NCBI RefSeq assembly: GCF_024343615.1
Contig: NZ_RJUB01000123.1
Coordinates: 1-64,000, forward strand
Reading direction: 5' to 3'
Length of the DNA stretch: 64,000 bases
Origin: Ferruginibacter sp. HRS2-29
GTDB lineage: Bacteria; Bacteroidota; Bacteroidia; Chitinophagales; Chitinophagaceae
The translations under genes and the position numbers were made by a program. Shown piece by piece: positions 62,063 through 64,000 of this stretch (its first letter is position 1; every line of letters starts with the position of its first letter). Under the pieces are notes generated by a model. It saw only the letters and a list, made by a program, of their open reading frames with translations, was not told where the DNA came from and did not search any database.

Positions 62063-63244
62063 TTAAAGATTATCGAGGATTCGCAGGATCGTATTGCAGG
62101 CATCGGAAATTTCTTCTTCACTGATGTTTAACGGAGGTACGATACGAAATGCATTGGCCGCAAAAAGGAACCAGTCGGTAAAAACGCCTTGCTCTATCAG
62201 CAGGTCGATGACTTTCTTGTTGGTTTCAAAACTGTCAAACTCAACCGCCATCATCAAGCCATGGCTGCTGATATTCTGGATGGCTTTGTGTTGCAAAAGG
62301 TTGCGAAAAAGCTTTTCTTTTCCAGGAACCGTATCGATCATTTTTTCCTCCAGCAACACCTGCATGCCCGCCAGGCCGGCAGCACAGCTGACCGGGTGGC
62401 CGCCGAAAGTATTGATATGCCCCAGCACGGGATTGTTGGTAAATGAATCCATGATCTTTTTATCTGAAACGAATGCGCCCAATGGCATACCGCCACCCAA
62501 TGCTTTGCCAAGTAATAAGATATCTGGTACCACATCAAACTGCTCAAAAGCCCATAACGAGCCGTTGCGCCCGAAGCCACATTGTATCTCATCCAGCACC
62601 AGTAAAGTTCCTGTGGCTGTACATCGTTCCCGCAATGCTTTCATCCAGCCATCTTTCGGTGCTATCACGCCGGCTTCGGCCTGAATGGTTTCGGCCACCA
62701 CGCATGCTGTACGCTCCGTGATATTTTCAAGGCCTTCGAAATTATTATAGCACAGTTGCATCGTATCCGGCAACAACGGACGGAAAGCCTGCTGCCAGTA
62801 TTCGCTACCCATGATGCTGAGTGCGCCTTGTGTGCTTCCGTGGTAAGAATTTTTGAAGGAAATGATCTGTGTGCGGCCGGTATAACGTTTGGCCAGCTTC
62901 ATAGCACCTTCTGTAGCTTCTGCCCCGCTTGCCGTATAAAATACGGCATTGAGCGATGAAGGCAAATGCTCCGTAATGAGTTTTGCGTACTGCACCTGCG
63001 GGTTTTCAATAAACTCTCCGTATACCATGATGTGGAGGTATTCGTCTACCTGCTTCTTAATCGCTTCCACCACTTTCGGATGCCGGTGCCCGATATTGCA
63101 GACACTGATGCCCGCTATCAGGTCGATGTATTCCTTTCCCTCCGCATCCCACATTTTGCTACCCGAAGCTTTTACTATATTCAGGCACAGGGGAGCTGCG
63201 GAAGTTTGTCCTACATGGTTCAAAAAAAGCTGACGAAGGTTCAT
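62063..63244 (-). CDS. Class III PLP aminotransferase (acetylornithine/GABA aminotransferase family)
   Basis: A 393-residue class III aminotransferase. Visible: YIDLIAGISVCNIGHRHP near residues 39-56, FYTASGAEATEGAMKLAKRYTG near 104-125, VVAETIQAEAGVIAP near 192, LLVLDEIQCGFGRNG near 222-236 with the metal-like Asp for PLP, and the PLP Lys in LLGKALGGGMPLGAFVSD near 256. The substrate cannot be told from motif alone; acetylornithine, GABA or lysine epsilon-transaminases are all in this family. It diverges from the carbonic anhydrase gene. Confidence 0.88.
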   Translation of the reverse strand: MNLRQLFLNHVGQTSAAPLCLNIVKASGSKMWDAEGKEYIDLIAGISVCNIGHRHPKVVEAIKKQVDEYLHIMVYGEFIENPQVQYAKLITEHLPSSLNAVFYTASGAEATEGAMKLAKRYTGRTQIISFKNSYHGSTQGALSIMGSEYWQQAFRPLLPDTMQLCYNNFEGLENITERTACVVAETIQAEAGVIAPKDGWMKALRERCTATGTLLVLDEIQCGFGRNGSLWAFEQFDVVPDILLLGKALGGGMPLGAFVSDKKIMDSFTNNPVLGHINTFGGHPVSCAAGLAGMQVLLEEKMIDTVPGKEKLFRNLLQHKAIQNISSHGLMMAVEFDSFETNKKVIDLLIEQGVFTDWFLFAANAFRIVPPLNISEEEISDACNTILRILDNL

Positions 63245-63249
63245 GGCTG

Positions 63250-63257
63250 CAAAATTA
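63250..63257 (-). promoter_or_regulatory. Candidate -7 element for the aminotransferase
   Basis: TAATTTTG on the minus strand fits TAnnTTTG and lies 5 bp before the ATG, again a leaderless geometry. Confidence 0.4.
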
Positions 63258-63267
63258 ATGCTTAGTT

Positions 63268-63391
63268 TTGAGTAATGGATAATGGTATAATGGATAACGG
63301 ATAATGATCTTCCGGATCTTATATCTTTCGGTAACCGAAAAACTTTCAGACGGGAAAATTATCCATTATCAATTATAAATTATCAATTATC
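63268..63391. repeat. Heptad inverted repeat (taatgga / attatcc)
   Basis: Left words taatgga, taatggt, ataatgg; right words attatcc, attatca, attataa, attatca, exactly in 7-bp register. The right arm ends directly at the carbonic anhydrase ATG. It lies between divergent genes. Confidence 0.9.
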
Positions 63392-63904
63392 ATGAGTATA
63401 ATTCTTCCTGTAAAAGGTATTCTCCCCATCATGGGTGAAGATTGTTTTGTAGCCCCGAATGCCACTATTGTCGGCGATGTGGTGATGGGCGATCAGTGCA
63501 GCGTATGGTTCAATGCGGTGATAAGGGGCGATGTGAACAGCATCCGCATGGGAAATAAGGTAAATGTTCAGGATGGCGCTGTTATTCACTGCACTTATGA
63601 GAAAACCAAGGCCATCATCGGAAATAATGTTAGCATCGGACACAATGCAATCGTACATGGATGCGTTATAGATGACAATGTTCTTATCGGGATGGGCTCC
63701 ATAGTAATGGATAATGTGCATGTCGGGAGCAATAGTATAGTGGCCGCCGGGGCAGTAGTGCTTGAAAATACGGTGATTGAGCCGGGTTCGATATACGCCG
63801 GGGTACCCGCCAAAAAGGTGAAGGATATCAGCCAGGAACTGATCCGCGGGGAAATCAACAGGATTGCAGATAATTACCTTAAATACAGCGGATGGTTTAA
63901 ATAG
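63392..63904 (+). CDS. Gamma carbonic anhydrase family protein
   Basis: A 170-residue left-handed beta-helix protein of hexapeptide repeats. Metal His ligands: NVQDGAVIHCTYEK near 56-69 and SIGHNAIVHGCVIDDNVLIG near 78-97, matching gamma carbonic anhydrase-like proteins (YrdA type) that hydrate CO2 or act as paralogues without activity. FVAPNATIVGDVVMGDQCSVWFN is the typical N-terminal coil. A C-terminal helix follows. The TAG stop is the first codon of a tagtgaatgg repeat word. Confidence 0.9.
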   Translation: MSIILPVKGILPIMGEDCFVAPNATIVGDVVMGDQCSVWFNAVIRGDVNSIRMGNKVNVQDGAVIHCTYEKTKAIIGNNVSIGHNAIVHGCVIDDNVLIGMGSIVMDNVHVGSNSIVAAGAVVLENTVIEPGSIYAGVPAKKVKDISQELIRGEINRIADNYLKYSGWFK

Positions 63905-63995
63905 TGAATGGTCAATAGTGAATAGTCAACCCTTTAAAGGGTACAGGTTTGTCGAAAGTTTTTGCCCTTTGCCTATTGCCCATTGTCTATTGGTC
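63902..63995. repeat. Heptad inverted repeat (atagtga / tattgcc)
   Basis: Left words agtgaat, ggtcaat, agtgaat, agtcaac and right words ctattgc, ccattgt, ctattgg in 7-bp register. Starts in the carbonic anhydrase stop codon and runs to the window edge. Confidence 0.8.
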
Positions 63996-64000
63996 GTTTT

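Noticed and set aside
1-64000. Prophage, integrative element or defence island
   Set aside because: No integrase, capsid, toxin-antitoxin, restriction or transposase gene was seen; gene content is housekeeping and envelope functions throughout.

Overview
The window looks like a chromosomal segment of a Bacteroidota bacterium, most likely from the Chitinophagaceae side of the phylum. The evidence is type IX secretion/gliding genes (porV, gldJ, gldF, gldG, a PorP/SprF-like protein), three large secreted proteins with T9SS C-terminal signals, a MurF-alanine racemase fusion, bshA for bacillithiol synthesis, and promoters of the TAnnTTTG type. No prophage, plasmid, IS element, CRISPR array or rRNA is visible. 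It is dense, mostly housekeeping chromosome with one tRNA.

Layout. 1-13 kb: trmD 3' end, adenine deaminase, upp, a PorP/SprF-like protein, 3-methyladenine glycosylase, an EI24 membrane protein, an RsmI-like methylase, an M28 peptidase, bshA and an EnvC-like protein. 12.8-21.5 kb: DUF4292 lipoprotein, dut, a T9SS type B cargo, ispF and porV on the minus strand; gldJ and murF diverge from them; then tRNA-Ser(GGA). 21.6-29 kb: tatD, polysaccharide deacetylase, gltX, a B12-binding subunit, a TRIC-like channel, enoyl-CoA hydratase and a Crp-family regulator. 29-30 kb is a decayed stretch holding an SDR/AraC fusion scar. 30-39 kb: GapN-type dehydrogenase, two NlpC/P60 lipoproteins, fumC and two T9SS type A cargos. 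39-46 kb (minus): lspA, MurF-Alr fusion, TerC, gldG, gldF. 46-53 kb: M43 protease, a proline-rich protein, iscS-iscU-iscA, methylmalonyl-CoA epimerase, a histidine kinase and its NarL-type regulator, an MBL hydrolase. 53-64 kb: an 1155-residue propeller/barrel protein, DUF1361, undecaprenol/diacylglycerol kinase, a Coq4-like protein, a CreD-like fusion with a winged-helix regulator and a membrane protein, a class III aminotransferase and a gamma carbonic anhydrase.

The most unusual signal lies between the genes. About twenty intergenic gaps carry inverted-repeat pairs built from short tandem words, mostly of 7 bp. The word family differs from gap to gap, but the same families recur at distant places. 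Each pair always has the same arm polarity, and at least nine genes take their stop codon, sometimes with their last residues, from the arm they run into. I know no named element that matches this. The closest analogue I know is the heptanucleotide STRR repeats of cyanobacteria.

A second signal is an identical 6-5-6 palindrome placed 6-10 bp before two start codons in the CreD/winged-helix cluster, a good candidate operator. Functions are from recognised family motifs read in the translated sequence; no database search was possible.
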